A stretch of 64,000 nt of DNA, from contig CAYJBY010000012.1 in NCBI GenBank assembly GCA_964368645.1, positions 1 to 64,000 on the forward strand, in the 5' to 3' direction. How positions within the stretch are numbered: position 1 is the first letter of the stretch; each line of letters begins with the position of its first letter. Below are positions 51,164 through 59,055 of this stretch, piece by piece. This DNA comes from JAEDHM01 sp964368645 (GTDB lineage Bacteria; Bacillota; Clostridia; Christensenellales; CAG-1252). A model generated the notes under the pieces. It did not search any database. It was not told the DNA's origin and was given only the letters and a program-made list of their open reading frames with translations. A program made the translations under genes and the position numbers.

Positions 51164-52222
51164 ATGGACGATAACCGAATTTTAATCAAGACGCTTTTAG
51201 CCGACAATATCAAAAAATATCCTCTCCTTACCGTAACCGACGCCGTTAAGCTGCTTTTTCAGTCCTACTGCGGCGCAGGACATCTGGTTGCGGACGAGGC
51301 AAGGGCAATCGCCTTTCTTGAGGAGGAGCATAATGCTTGCGCCTGCAAGCTCCTAAAGGCACCCCTTCCCGAACCCTTGCTCAACGGCTTTTGCCGTTAC
51401 CCTATCGACTGCTTGGACAAATCCGCGCTGAAAGCTCTTGCCCTTACGTTCTGCGCAGACAGCCGCGAGAAAGCGGACAAGGAGGGGCTTTGCTACGCGC
51501 TGGGCGTGCTTAAATCCTCTCTTTCGGAGCTTTTCGGCGAGGAAAACCGTGAGAGGGGCGAGGAGATAATTGACGAATACATAGCCAAGGGCTGTCCCGT
51601 CCTCTCCCACAGCGCGGCTTACCGCGCCGCCTACAACCCCCACTATCGAGTTTTGAAGACTGACAGCGCGAAGCTGATACCACTGCTTTCCGCCGTCTTT
51701 AGCCGCGAGGAACGCCCCACCGTAATCGCCCTTGACGGACGGTGCGGAAGCGGCAAAAGCTACTATGCCGACAAGCTCTCCAAGCTCCTTAACGCCCCGA
51801 TTATAAGAGCGGACGACTTCTTTTTGCCTAAGGCTATGCGCACCGCGGAGAGGCTGGCGGAACCGGGCGGTAATTTTCATTACGAAAGATTCGCCGCCGA
51901 GGTCGTTGCCCCCCTTACCGCAAAAAACGAGGTTAATTACCGTCCGTATTCCTGTTCCCAAGACAGCTTCGGCGAACCGCGCCGCGCCGCGGCTAAGCCC
52001 TACCTTATAGTGGAGGGCGCATACTGCCTAAGCCCGCGGTTTGGCAGGTATTACGACGTGTCTGCCGCCTGCAACGTAACGCCCGAACTGCAACAGCAAA
52101 GGCTCCTTGCAAGAGAGGGCAAAGCCGCCCTTGCGGTTTTCAACTCAAAATGGATAAGGTTTGAGGAGAGCTATATTGCCGAAACAAAGCTGTTTTCCCG
52201 TTGTGATTTTGTAATCGACTGA
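51164..52222 (+). CDS. Uridine kinase-like P-loop protein with extra N-terminal domain
   Basis: Residues about 185-352 are a P-loop kinase of the uridine/pantothenate kinase group: VIALDGRCGSGKS (Walker A, about 190-202), IRADDFF with the base-like Asp pair, and LIVEGAYCL (Walker B-like). Residues 1-180 form a helical domain I do not recognise, with YCGAGHLVADE, GFCRYPIDCLD and HSAAYRAAYNPHYRVL as notable conserved-looking segments. A nucleoside or related small molecule is the likely phosphate acceptor; the N-terminal domain may bind it or be regulatory. No operon partners. Ribosome site is AGGA, 5-6 nt before the ATG. Confidence 0.8.
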   Translation: MDDNRILIKTLLADNIKKYPLLTVTDAVKLLFQSYCGAGHLVADEARAIAFLEEEHNACACKLLKAPLPEPLLNGFCRYPIDCLDKSALKALALTFCADSREKADKEGLCYALGVLKSSLSELFGEENRERGEEIIDEYIAKGCPVLSHSAAYRAAYNPHYRVLKTDSAKLIPLLSAVFSREERPTVIALDGRCGSGKSYYADKLSKLLNAPIIRADDFFLPKAMRTAERLAEPGGNFHYERFAAEVVAPLTAKNEVNYRPYSCSQDSFGEPRRAAAKPYLIVEGAYCLSPRFGRYYDVSAACNVTPELQQQRLLAREGKAALAVFNSKWIRFEESYIAETKLFSRCDFVID

Positions 52223-52278
52223 CGGAAAACTCCTCTTTTCTACCGCTTAGAAAATTTCGAAAAAATTAAAAAAATCAC

Positions 52279-52307
52279 TTGACATCGGACTTTTTGCTCA
52301 CTATACT
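52279..52307 (+). promoter_or_regulatory. Promoter of the lysine-riboswitch transcript
   Basis: -35 TTGACA (52279-52284) and -10 TATACT (52302-52307), 17-nt spacer, place the start site at about 52314, directly before the riboswitch. Confidence 0.82.
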
Positions 52308-52315
52308 GTTTTTAT

Positions 52316-52479
52316 TCGATAGAGGCGCGTGCCCTATGATAAGCCGCAACGCAGGTTTTGGTTGCGGTGGTAAAGGATGGCACGCCGAAGGGACGGTTTT
52401 AACCTGTAATCAACCGCCGCCTGGTATAACGGAGAATATCCATTATACTGTCGCAAAGCAATTTGCGGAGAGCTATCTT
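52316..52479 (+). promoter_or_regulatory. Lysine riboswitch (L box)
   Basis: The leader starts CGATAGAGGCGCG and ends GGAGAGCTATC, so GATAG/CTATC closes P1. Between them are the hallmarks of the L box: AAGGATGGCACGCCGAAGGG (compare GGGGAACGTCGCCGAAG), the paired arm ACGGTTTTAACCTG, CCGCCTGGTATAACGG, and the final GGAGAGC. A terminator hairpin follows at 52499-52535. Lysine binding should favour P1 and the terminator, switching off the transporter gene downstream. Confidence 0.92.
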
Positions 52480-52498
52480 GACAAGGCGGATTTTTTTC

Positions 52499-52535
52499 GC
52501 GGCGTGTTAAGTTAGCTTGACGCGCCGCTTTTTTT
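52499..52535 (+). terminator. Riboswitch-controlled terminator
   Basis: GCGGCG / CGCCGC stem, extended inward by pairing on both sides of a TTAGC loop, followed by TTTTTTT, 65 bp before the transporter start. Confidence 0.85.
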
Positions 52536-52600
52536 ACCTCTATCAGGCACGCAGTATTAAATTGCGCAGGGACTGATTACCTGTGCGGAGGAGTAACATT

Positions 52601-54565
52601 ATGAAAATCGGAAAGCTGGAAATGTCGAAAAAATCAATGGTTAACACCATCGTGATTTTTGCGGCGCTCATCGTGGTAATTGTACTCGCTTGCGTTATCA
52701 ATAACGGCGGCGAGATCAAGTGCCCGGATTGCCTTTCCACCGGAGAAGTTTACGACGCTGACGCTGGCGCAATGGTCACCTGCGAAACCTGCGGCGGAAC
52801 CGGCACGGTTGCAACTGACAATCCCTACCAAGGCACCTTTATGGCTCTTTTGCCCCCGATTATCGCCATCGTTTTGGCACTGGTAACTAAGGAAGTTTAC
52901 AGTTCCTTGTTCATCGGTATCTTAGCAGGTGCGTTATTTAAGGGCAGTTGGAAGCCTATAGCCTCTCTTGACACCATTGTCAAGGACGGCTTTATCGGCG
53001 TGCTTGCAGACTCTTGGAATATGGGTATCATTATCTTCCTCGTGGTCTTAGGCATTATGGTTGCTTTAATCAACAAGGCAGGCGGTGCGCAGGCTTTCGG
53101 CCGTTGGGCGAAAAAGCACATTAAGACGAAGATTGGCGCACAGTTAGCCACCTTCTTCCTCGGCGTGTTGATTTTTGTGGACGATTACTTTAACTGTCTT
53201 ACCGTGGGCAGCGTTATGCGCCCCTTAACCGACAGCAAAAAGATTTCCAGAGAAAAGCTGGCGTACCTAATCGACGCCACTGCCGCTCCTATCTGTATGA
53301 TAGCTCCTATATCCTCTTGGGCCGCCGCGGTATCCAGTACCGCCAGTCAGGTCGGTATGAACGGCATCTCACTTTTCGTGGAAGCAATCCCCTACAACTT
53401 CTACTCCCTACTGACTATCGTTATGATTATTACTCTTACCCTGCTGGGTATCGAGTTCGGACCTATGAAGAAGTTCCAGGAAGCGGCGGCGTTGATGGAC
53501 GAGGCGGATATAGCCGAGGACACCGACGAGAAGGGTAACGTCAAGGGCAGAGTTATCGACCTTGTTATTCCTATAGTTATCCTTATCCTAAGCTGTATCG
53601 CAGGTATGCTTTACTCCGGCGGTTTCTTCACCAAGGGCGAAGCTAACTACCTGAAGATAGTGGACGCTTTCGCAGGCAGTGACGCGGCATTCGGACTTTC
53701 TTGGGGCAGTCTTATCGCTTTGGTCGTGGTAATGATTTACTTCATCTGCCGCAGATTGCTTTCCTTCAAGGACACTATGGCGGCTATACCTAAGGGCTTC
53801 TGCGCTATGGTTCCCGCAATTCTTATCCTTACCTTCGCTTGGACGCTTAACAGTATGACCGGCTTATTGGGCGCGGCAGGCTACGTGGGCAACCTGATGA
53901 ACGGCGCGGCTTCGACTCTCGTCAAACTGCTCCCTGCTATCATCTTCCTTGTCGCAGTGGTGCTTTCGTTCTCAACCGGAACCTCTTGGGGTACCTTCGG
54001 TATCTTAATTCCTATCGTCGTTACCGTGTTTACCGCGGACAGCGAGCTGTTGGTTATCGGCATCTCCGCTTGCCTAGCAGGTGCAGTTTGCGGCGACCAC
54101 TGCTCTCCTATCTCCGACACCACCATTATGGCGTCTGCCGGCGCACCGTGTAACCACGTCAACCACGTAAGCACGCAGTTGCCTTATGCACTGACCGTTG
54201 CGGCGGTTTCCTTCATCAGCTTCATCATCGCAGGCTTTGTGCAGATGTGGTACGTTGTATTACCCATCGGTATCGTCTTGATGGTCGGCACGATTTTCGG
54301 TATCAAGTACCTGAATATCTACCTTACCAAAAAGCGCGGTATGGCTACGGTCGCAGTTGCGGCTGACGGCGAAGCTACGATACCTGCCGCGGAAGAAAAC
54401 ACCGCAGAGGACGTAGAGGGCAAGAGCGCGTTAACGGGCGGTCTGGAGTGTGCCGAGGTTATCAATAACGGTACCGCGGACACCAACGCGGAGTGTGCGG
54501 CAATCGCCGCCACCGAGCAGGCACAGGACGAGCTGTCCTCTGCAATCAAGGACAAGAACGCATAA
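52601..54565 (+). CDS. NhaC-type transporter, probable lysine importer
   Basis: This 654-aa membrane protein belongs to the NhaC Na+/H+ antiporter superfamily, with about 12 helices and the motifs LIFVDDYFNCLTVG, APICMIAPISSWAAAV, STGTSWGTFGILIP and CGDHCSPISDTT. NhaC-like proteins under lysine riboswitches have been proposed as lysine transporters (LysW), and the L box here supports that over a pH-homeostasis role. Two oddities: the loop after helix 1 carries a zinc-knuckle-like insert with Cys41, Cys44, Cys61 and Cys64 (CPDC and CETCGGTG, as in DnaJ), and the tail after residue 590 is Ala/Glu-rich. GGAGGAG precedes the ATG at 52601. Confidence 0.9.
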   Translation: MKIGKLEMSKKSMVNTIVIFAALIVVIVLACVINNGGEIKCPDCLSTGEVYDADAGAMVTCETCGGTGTVATDNPYQGTFMALLPPIIAIVLALVTKEVYSSLFIGILAGALFKGSWKPIASLDTIVKDGFIGVLADSWNMGIIIFLVVLGIMVALINKAGGAQAFGRWAKKHIKTKIGAQLATFFLGVLIFVDDYFNCLTVGSVMRPLTDSKKISREKLAYLIDATAAPICMIAPISSWAAAVSSTASQVGMNGISLFVEAIPYNFYSLLTIVMIITLTLLGIEFGPMKKFQEAAALMDEADIAEDTDEKGNVKGRVIDLVIPIVILILSCIAGMLYSGGFFTKGEANYLKIVDAFAGSDAAFGLSWGSLIALVVVMIYFICRRLLSFKDTMAAIPKGFCAMVPAILILTFAWTLNSMTGLLGAAGYVGNLMNGAASTLVKLLPAIIFLVAVVLSFSTGTSWGTFGILIPIVVTVFTADSELLVIGISACLAGAVCGDHCSPISDTTIMASAGAPCNHVNHVSTQLPYALTVAAVSFISFIIAGFVQMWYVVLPIGIVLMVGTIFGIKYLNIYLTKKRGMATVAVAADGEATIPAAEENTAEDVEGKSALTGGLECAEVINNGTADTNAECAAIAATEQAQDELSSAIKDKNA

Positions 54566-54682
54566 ATATCCGACAGCGGTTATTACTCGCCGACAACGGA
54601 TAGGTGGTTGTTAAGACAACGGCTATTAGAGTCAGGCGGCGACTAAACAACTAATTAACAAAGGATTAGAGATTAATCCCAC

Positions 54683-54776
54683 AAAAAGAGGACAAACAAG
54701 GATTTCCCTCGGCGGCACTAACGGACTTGCTCCGTATCGGCGTTGCCGCAGGACTTCCCGACAGTCCTCTTTTTTT
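54683..54776 (+). terminator. Long structured terminator after the lysine transporter
   Basis: AAAAAGAGGAC (54683-54693) pairs with GTCCTCTTTTT (54764-54774) across about 70 nt. Inside are GCGGCA/TGCCGC enclosing ACGGA-CTTGC-TCCGT, and AGGACT/AGTCCT as a shorter alternative terminator stem. It could be a simple terminator or a small structured RNA. The gap 54566-54948 holds otherwise only the next promoter. Confidence 0.65.
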
Positions 54777-54799
54777 ATCGTCGGAAGGAACTAAAAACC

Positions 54800-54828
54800 T
54801 TGTAATCGGCGGCGTTAATTGTTATAAT
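54800..54828 (+). promoter_or_regulatory. Promoter of the LRR protein gene
   Basis: -35 TTGTAA (54800-54805) and perfect -10 TATAAT (54823-54828), 17-nt spacer; the leader is about 115 nt. Confidence 0.65.
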
Positions 54829-54948
54829 GTTAGGGAACGCTTAGATATTGTTATCGGGTTGCGTTTTTACCCCACAAGCTGTAGCGCATAAGGACACAGC
54901 CTACCGCGTTACCCCACTACTTTAAGGAGAGCCGCAAGGCGTCGCAAA

Positions 54949-56592
54949 ATGGACAAATTATTGGATTTAGAGCAGGAGCTTGCAGAGCTTAACACCCAAA
55001 GAGCCAAGGCACAAACGGAGACGGACAAAGCCGCCACGGCTTTTGCCGCCACAGAGGATGCGAAACGCTTCGTAATCGACGGCGGTACCCTTGTCAGCTA
55101 CAACCCAAGTGTGAAAAAATCTCTTTTCGGTAAGGCGGAAACCGTAACCGATATCCTTATTCCCTACGGCGTGGTTACCGTGGGCGAGGGGGCTTTTGCC
55201 TACTCTAATATTACCTCGGTTCGTTTTCCGTCAACGGTTACGGCTATCGGTAACAACGCTTTTTTGGAGTGTCGCGGCTTAACGCAGATTACCCTGCCGC
55301 TTAAACTGGAGCGTATCGGCAGACGGGCTTTTTGCGGCTGTAAGGGTATCAAGGAATTTTCTCTGCCCCTGTCGGTGAGCTACGTCGGAAGAGACGCCTT
55401 CGCGGAGACGGGAGCGGCTGTGTTTATCAAGGAAAAGAAGTCCGTTGAGGGCTGGGAGGGCGGCTGGAGCTTCGAGTGTGCGCCGCAGGCAGGTTACGTT
55501 TCTTCCGCCGAGAAGGAAATCACCATTAGGCACAAGGGTGCCGCTTCCGCAAAAACCGTGGTTCTTGCCAAGCCCTTGGAAGAAAAACCCGTTGACGACA
55601 TCACGGACGAGGTGGACAAAAAAGCCGCCGAACTTACCTACGACAAGCTGTATCTTAAGCACTTTACTGTAAAAAACGGCGTGCTTACGGGCTTCAAGCA
55701 GGAGGTGCGAACCTCTCTCAACGAGCCGCCCCACACGGTTAAGGAAGCGGTGGTGCCTTACGGCGTTACCGCCATAGGCAAGTTTGCGTTCAGGGGGGCG
55801 GTGGACGTGACCGCGATTTCCCTTCCGTCAACCGTAACCGAGGTAGGCGAGAGTGCGTTCAACGGCTGTTTTGCTCTGGAAAAGGTATGGCTACCCGCAT
55901 CAGTCACCGCCATAGGCAGTCGCGCTTTCGGCAGTTGCAAATCCCTTAGTGAAATCCATCTTCCCAAAGACGTAACCGAGATAGGTTCTTCCTGTTTTAA
56001 CAACTGCGTAAAGCTGAAAAGTATCGTAATACCCGACAAAATCACGATTTTGAACAACAACGTGTTCGAGGGGTGCGAGGGGTTGACCTCGGTCAAGCTC
56101 CCCAACGGCTTAACGCGGATAATGAGCAGAGCTTTCGAGGGTTGTACTTGGCTGCCGAGTCTGCTTTTGCCCCGAACGGTCAGCTTTATCGGCGCATACG
56201 CTTTCGAGGGGTGCAATAAGCTGTCGGAAATCATTATGCCCCCCGAATTTAAGAAAATCGGCGAAAATTGTTTCAGAGGGTGCAAGGGCTTAAGCGTTAT
56301 CGTCATTCCGAAGACCGTCACCTCAATAGGCGAGGGCGCGTTTTACGGCTGTAACGGCTTGGGTAATCTGGTGATACCCTCAGGTGTGACCTCAATAGGC
56401 GCGTCGGCTTTTGAATGGTGTCAGCTTTTAAGCACGGTGATAATCCCTGAAACTGTCCGAAAAATCGGGGAAAATTGCTTTAAGGACTGCCCTGCCTTAA
56501 CCATATTCTGTCAGGCGCAAAAAAAGCCCTCAGGGTGGAATGAAAAGTGGAATCCCAACAAAAAACCTTGCTTTTTCGGGCGTAAAATCTAG
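54949..56592 (+). CDS. Intracellular BspA-like leucine-rich-repeat protein
   Basis: This 547-aa protein has a charged N-terminal helix (about 1-45, coiled-coil-like) and no signal peptide or lipobox, unlike the LRR lipoprotein at 13093-18072. Two LRR_5 blocks (about 60-150 and 250-525) are built of 23-aa units such as LPSTVTEVGESAFNGCFAL and IPKTVTSIGEGAFYGCNGL. A linker with a CAPQAG segment and charged residues lies between them. It probably mediates protein contacts; no enzyme motif is visible. The closest ribosome site is AAGG about 9 nt before the ATG, with AAGGAG further upstream. Confidence 0.82.
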   Translation: MDKLLDLEQELAELNTQRAKAQTETDKAATAFAATEDAKRFVIDGGTLVSYNPSVKKSLFGKAETVTDILIPYGVVTVGEGAFAYSNITSVRFPSTVTAIGNNAFLECRGLTQITLPLKLERIGRRAFCGCKGIKEFSLPLSVSYVGRDAFAETGAAVFIKEKKSVEGWEGGWSFECAPQAGYVSSAEKEITIRHKGAASAKTVVLAKPLEEKPVDDITDEVDKKAAELTYDKLYLKHFTVKNGVLTGFKQEVRTSLNEPPHTVKEAVVPYGVTAIGKFAFRGAVDVTAISLPSTVTEVGESAFNGCFALEKVWLPASVTAIGSRAFGSCKSLSEIHLPKDVTEIGSSCFNNCVKLKSIVIPDKITILNNNVFEGCEGLTSVKLPNGLTRIMSRAFEGCTWLPSLLLPRTVSFIGAYAFEGCNKLSEIIMPPEFKKIGENCFRGCKGLSVIVIPKTVTSIGEGAFYGCNGLGNLVIPSGVTSIGASAFEWCQLLSTVIIPETVRKIGENCFKDCPALTIFCQAQKKPSGWNEKWNPNKKPCFFGRKI

Positions 56593-56645
56593 CGGATAAT
56601 ACTGTAAAACTGCGTTTTTAGCAGTCAGCTCTTACAAAGGAATAC

Positions 56646-56666
56646 AGGAGATACTCTCCTTTTTAT
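56646..56666 (+). terminator. Terminator after the LRR protein gene
   Basis: AGGAGA-TAC-TCTCCT followed by TTTTTATA. Confidence 0.75.
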
Positions 56667-56680
56667 ATACGGGTGGGCAC

Positions 56681-56721
56681 CTACCGAACTCTAGGCCAAA
56701 ATCAATCAGGAGGAACGGTAG
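56681..56721 (+). promoter_or_regulatory. Leader hairpin enclosing the EamA ribosome site
   Basis: CTACCG (56681-56686) pairs perfectly with CGGTAG (56716-56721), which abuts the ATG. The Shine-Dalgarno AGGAGG (56708-56713) lies in the loop. This could modulate translation start. Confidence 0.4.
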
Positions 56722-57150
56722 ATGTTCAGTTATATTTGGCCGATAGGCCTAATCGTCATTTCCAACGTGGTATATCAAATATGCGCAAAGTCAGTGCCTG
56801 AGGGTATGAATCCCTTTGCTACCCTTACCATAACCTACTCAATAGGCGCGGTGATTTCGTTGATTTTGTTTTTTGCCTTTACCAAGGGCGGCAATCTGCT
56901 TACGGAATATACCAAGCTAAACTGGGCGCCCTTTGTGTTAGGCGTGGTAGTCGTAGGGTTAGAGGCAGGCTTTATCTTTGCCTACAAAGCAGGCTGGCAG
57001 GTCGGCACAGTCTCTATCGTGCAAAGCGCAATACTTGCCGTAGCTCTTATCTTCGTGGGCTGGTTGATGTTTAAGGAAAAGATGACCTGGAACAAGCTGG
57101 TGGGCTTAGCTATATGCCTAGTGGGACTGGTTTTTATCAATTACAAATAA
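56722..57150 (+). CDS. Single-domain EamA/DMT-type membrane protein
   Basis: This 142-aa protein has four or five hydrophobic helices and one EamA domain (GWQVGTVSIVQSAILAVALIFVGWLMFKEKMTWNKLVGLAICLVGLVFIN). Typical EamA exporters have two such domains in about 300 aa, so this half-size form should work as a dimer, as small multidrug resistance-like proteins do. Substrate is unknown. An AGGAGG site precedes the ATG inside a possible leader hairpin. It stands alone. Confidence 0.85.
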   Translation: MFSYIWPIGLIVISNVVYQICAKSVPEGMNPFATLTITYSIGAVISLILFFAFTKGGNLLTEYTKLNWAPFVLGVVVVGLEAGFIFAYKAGWQVGTVSIVQSAILAVALIFVGWLMFKEKMTWNKLVGLAICLVGLVFINYK

Positions 57151-57185
57151 TTATCACCTTAAAGATAAAGACTAACGCGCTGTCG

Positions 57186-57368
57186 GAATTAATACTTCCC
57201 TATTATCCGATATAATTTCGATTTTGGTTATTTCGGATATAAAAACGGGCGCAGTCCGAATAAGCAGTTCAATTTCGCCCGTGCAGTTAATAATACTCCC
57301 CTATTATCCGACATAATTCCTTGACTTGATATAATTCCTTAGCTTGGTATAATTCCTTGGCTTGGATA
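57186..57368. repeat. Short tandem and direct repeats
   Basis: TAATACT(T/C)CCCTATTATCCGA occurs near 57191 and 57290. Three units of about 18 bp, ATAATTCCTT(G/A)(A/G)CTTG, run at 57313-57366. The gap 57151-57550 has no gene. Confidence 0.75.
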
Positions 57369-57371
57369 TGA

Positions 57372-57402
57372 AAACGCGGCGAAACTCGCCGCGTTTATTT
57401 TT
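57372..57402 (-). terminator. Bidirectional terminator below rlmH
   Basis: AAACGCGGCG-AAACT-CGCCGCGTTT, flanked by an A tract on one side and a T-rich tract on the other. It lies about 150 bp past the rlmH stop. Confidence 0.8.
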
Positions 57403-57550
57403 GATAGACTGCATCTTATTAATGCCTTGCCTTGCTTATTCTAATAGGAACCGTTGTTAATCCTAAAGCCTGTTACGTTGCGATAGTTCAACTTCGTTAA
57501 AGGCGGATAGGTAATACTGCTATACGCCGTTATTGTCCTATAATGCTTGA

Positions 57551-58015
57551 TTATTTGTGATAGCTTGCGCCGTTGTTGATCATAAAACCGCGGTATAGCT
57601 GTTCCGACAGCACCACTCTGAAAAGCTGATGCGGAAAGGTGATTTTGCCGAAGCTGATTATCCTGTCCGCCGCCGCAAGTACCTCTTCCGACAAGCCGTT
57701 GCTCCCCCCGATTACGAAGGTAAGCTCCTCGCCCTTGTCGCAGTAGCTTTTCAGCATTGCGGCAACGCCGACACTGGTTATTTCCTCTCCTCTTCCGTCC
57801 AAAACCACCGTTTTGCCCTTAAGGTGTTTGAGTATCGCCTTACCCTCGGCGGCTTTGATTTTTTTGATACCGCTTTCCGTTTCCTCGCCTGAAGCCTCCT
57901 CCAGTTCCACCAGATTAAGGGCGCAGAACCGCCCCAGTCTTTTGGCGTATTCCCCGTAGGCTTCGCGGAAAAACGATTCTTTGATTTTTCCTATGCACAC
58001 GATATTGATTTTCAT
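57551..58015 (-). CDS. rlmH: 23S rRNA (pseudouridine1915-N3)-methyltransferase RlmH
   Basis: This 154-aa SPOUT-class enzyme methylates pseudouridine 1915 in helix 69 of 23S rRNA. It matches the family along its length: MKINIVCIGKIK at the start, VVLDGRGEEITS, TFVIGGSNGLSEEV (SAM-binding knot region, about 100-113) and FGKITFPHQLFRVVLSEQLYRGFMINNGASYHK at the end. Its ATG overlaps the stop of the upstream CPBP gene (TAATG). It is last in the walJ-CPBP-CPBP-rlmH operon. Confidence 0.97.
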   Translation of the reverse strand: MKINIVCIGKIKESFFREAYGEYAKRLGRFCALNLVELEEASGEETESGIKKIKAAEGKAILKHLKGKTVVLDGRGEEITSVGVAAMLKSYCDKGEELTFVIGGSNGLSEEVLAAADRIISFGKITFPHQLFRVVLSEQLYRGFMINNGASYHK

Positions 58016-59055
58016 TATCTAAAGTACCCGTATATCAGCGTAAACAACGTAACGCTCACTCCAATAGCCAGTGCGCCCCACACGAAAAGGTTGTCGAAAA
58101 TAGTGGGTTTACCGTCCTTGCGGTAGGTGTCAAGCGCGACGCGATAGGACAAAAATCCTTTCGGCCGCAGCATTTCGTCCTCTCTGCGGTTGACCTTTTG
58201 CAACGCGCCCAAGAGGAGATACATTAGGAACAAATTGGCAATCAGCACCAAAACCACTGCCAAAATTCCCAAATAGCTGTTCCAAAGTCCTGCGTAAGCG
58301 TCGTACATTCTCCCCAAAATTTCCTCCGATTGAGAGGAATAGGAGATGAATACCGATAGGAAATTGGTGATAAAGTGAAGTATCATAGATATGAAGATAC
58401 TGCCTGTTTTTATCACCGCATACGCCATTATACAACCGCCTGCAAAGGCGTAGCCGAACTGGACGATATTGGTGTGCATACCTGCAAAAAGCAGTCCTGA
58501 CATTAGCACCATACCCCACTCGTTGCCCCTGTCCTCAAGCATATCAAGGAGCAATCCTCTGTGGGTAAACTCCTCGAACACGGCAGGCATTGCGGCGGTC
58601 ATTACCGTCCACAGCAACAAATCCCAACCGCTTGTATAGACCTGCCCTGTATAAATACTCTCCTTGTATCCGATAATATCCAAGAACACCGTCCAAACCC
58701 TAGAGGTTAAGGAAGTGAAAAGATAGAAGGACAATGCAAGGGGTATCACCAACAGCCAACTTTTCGCGTTATAGGGTTTTTTGTAGCGGAAATCGCGGAA
58801 AACGGCGGTCAAGCGGTTTTCGTTCGCCTTATAGGGCTTGAGTATCAGCGTCAAGGTCAAGGGCAATGCGCCCATACAAATACATTGGGAGCAAAGCGTA
58901 TAAACGATATTAGTCATATTAGAGGATAAGGTAAGGGGCGCGACGGCAAAGATTATCTGGAGAATCCCCAAGGACACCATAACGCAAAAATAGATAATCG
59001 ACAGCCTCTGCCTTTTACTTAGCTTATCCAAACAGTGATTACGTTTAACAGCCAT
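58015..59055 (-). CDS. CPBP-family intramembrane protease (second copy)
   Basis: This 346-aa protein has about eight helices and the CPBP (Rce1/CAAX-like) glutamic protease motifs: EEFTHR (EExxxR, about 158-163), FAGMH (FxxxH, about 188-192) and HFITN (HxxxN, about 223-227). Its first 37 bp overlap the end of the preceding CPBP gene. It and its neighbour are distant duplicates. In many Bacillota the HtrA protease gene lies between walJ and rlmH; two membrane proteases take that place here. Substrate unknown. Confidence 0.88.
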   Translation of the reverse strand: MAVKRNHCLDKLSKRQRLSIIYFCVMVSLGILQIIFAVAPLTLSSNMTNIVYTLCSQCICMGALPLTLTLILKPYKANENRLTAVFRDFRYKKPYNAKSWLLVIPLALSFYLFTSLTSRVWTVFLDIIGYKESIYTGQVYTSGWDLLLWTVMTAAMPAVFEEFTHRGLLLDMLEDRGNEWGMVLMSGLLFAGMHTNIVQFGYAFAGGCIMAYAVIKTGSIFISMILHFITNFLSVFISYSSQSEEILGRMYDAYAGLWNSYLGILAVVLVLIANLFLMYLLLGALQKVNRREDEMLRPKGFLSYRVALDTYRKDGKPTIFDNLFVWGALAIGVSVTLFTLIYGYFR

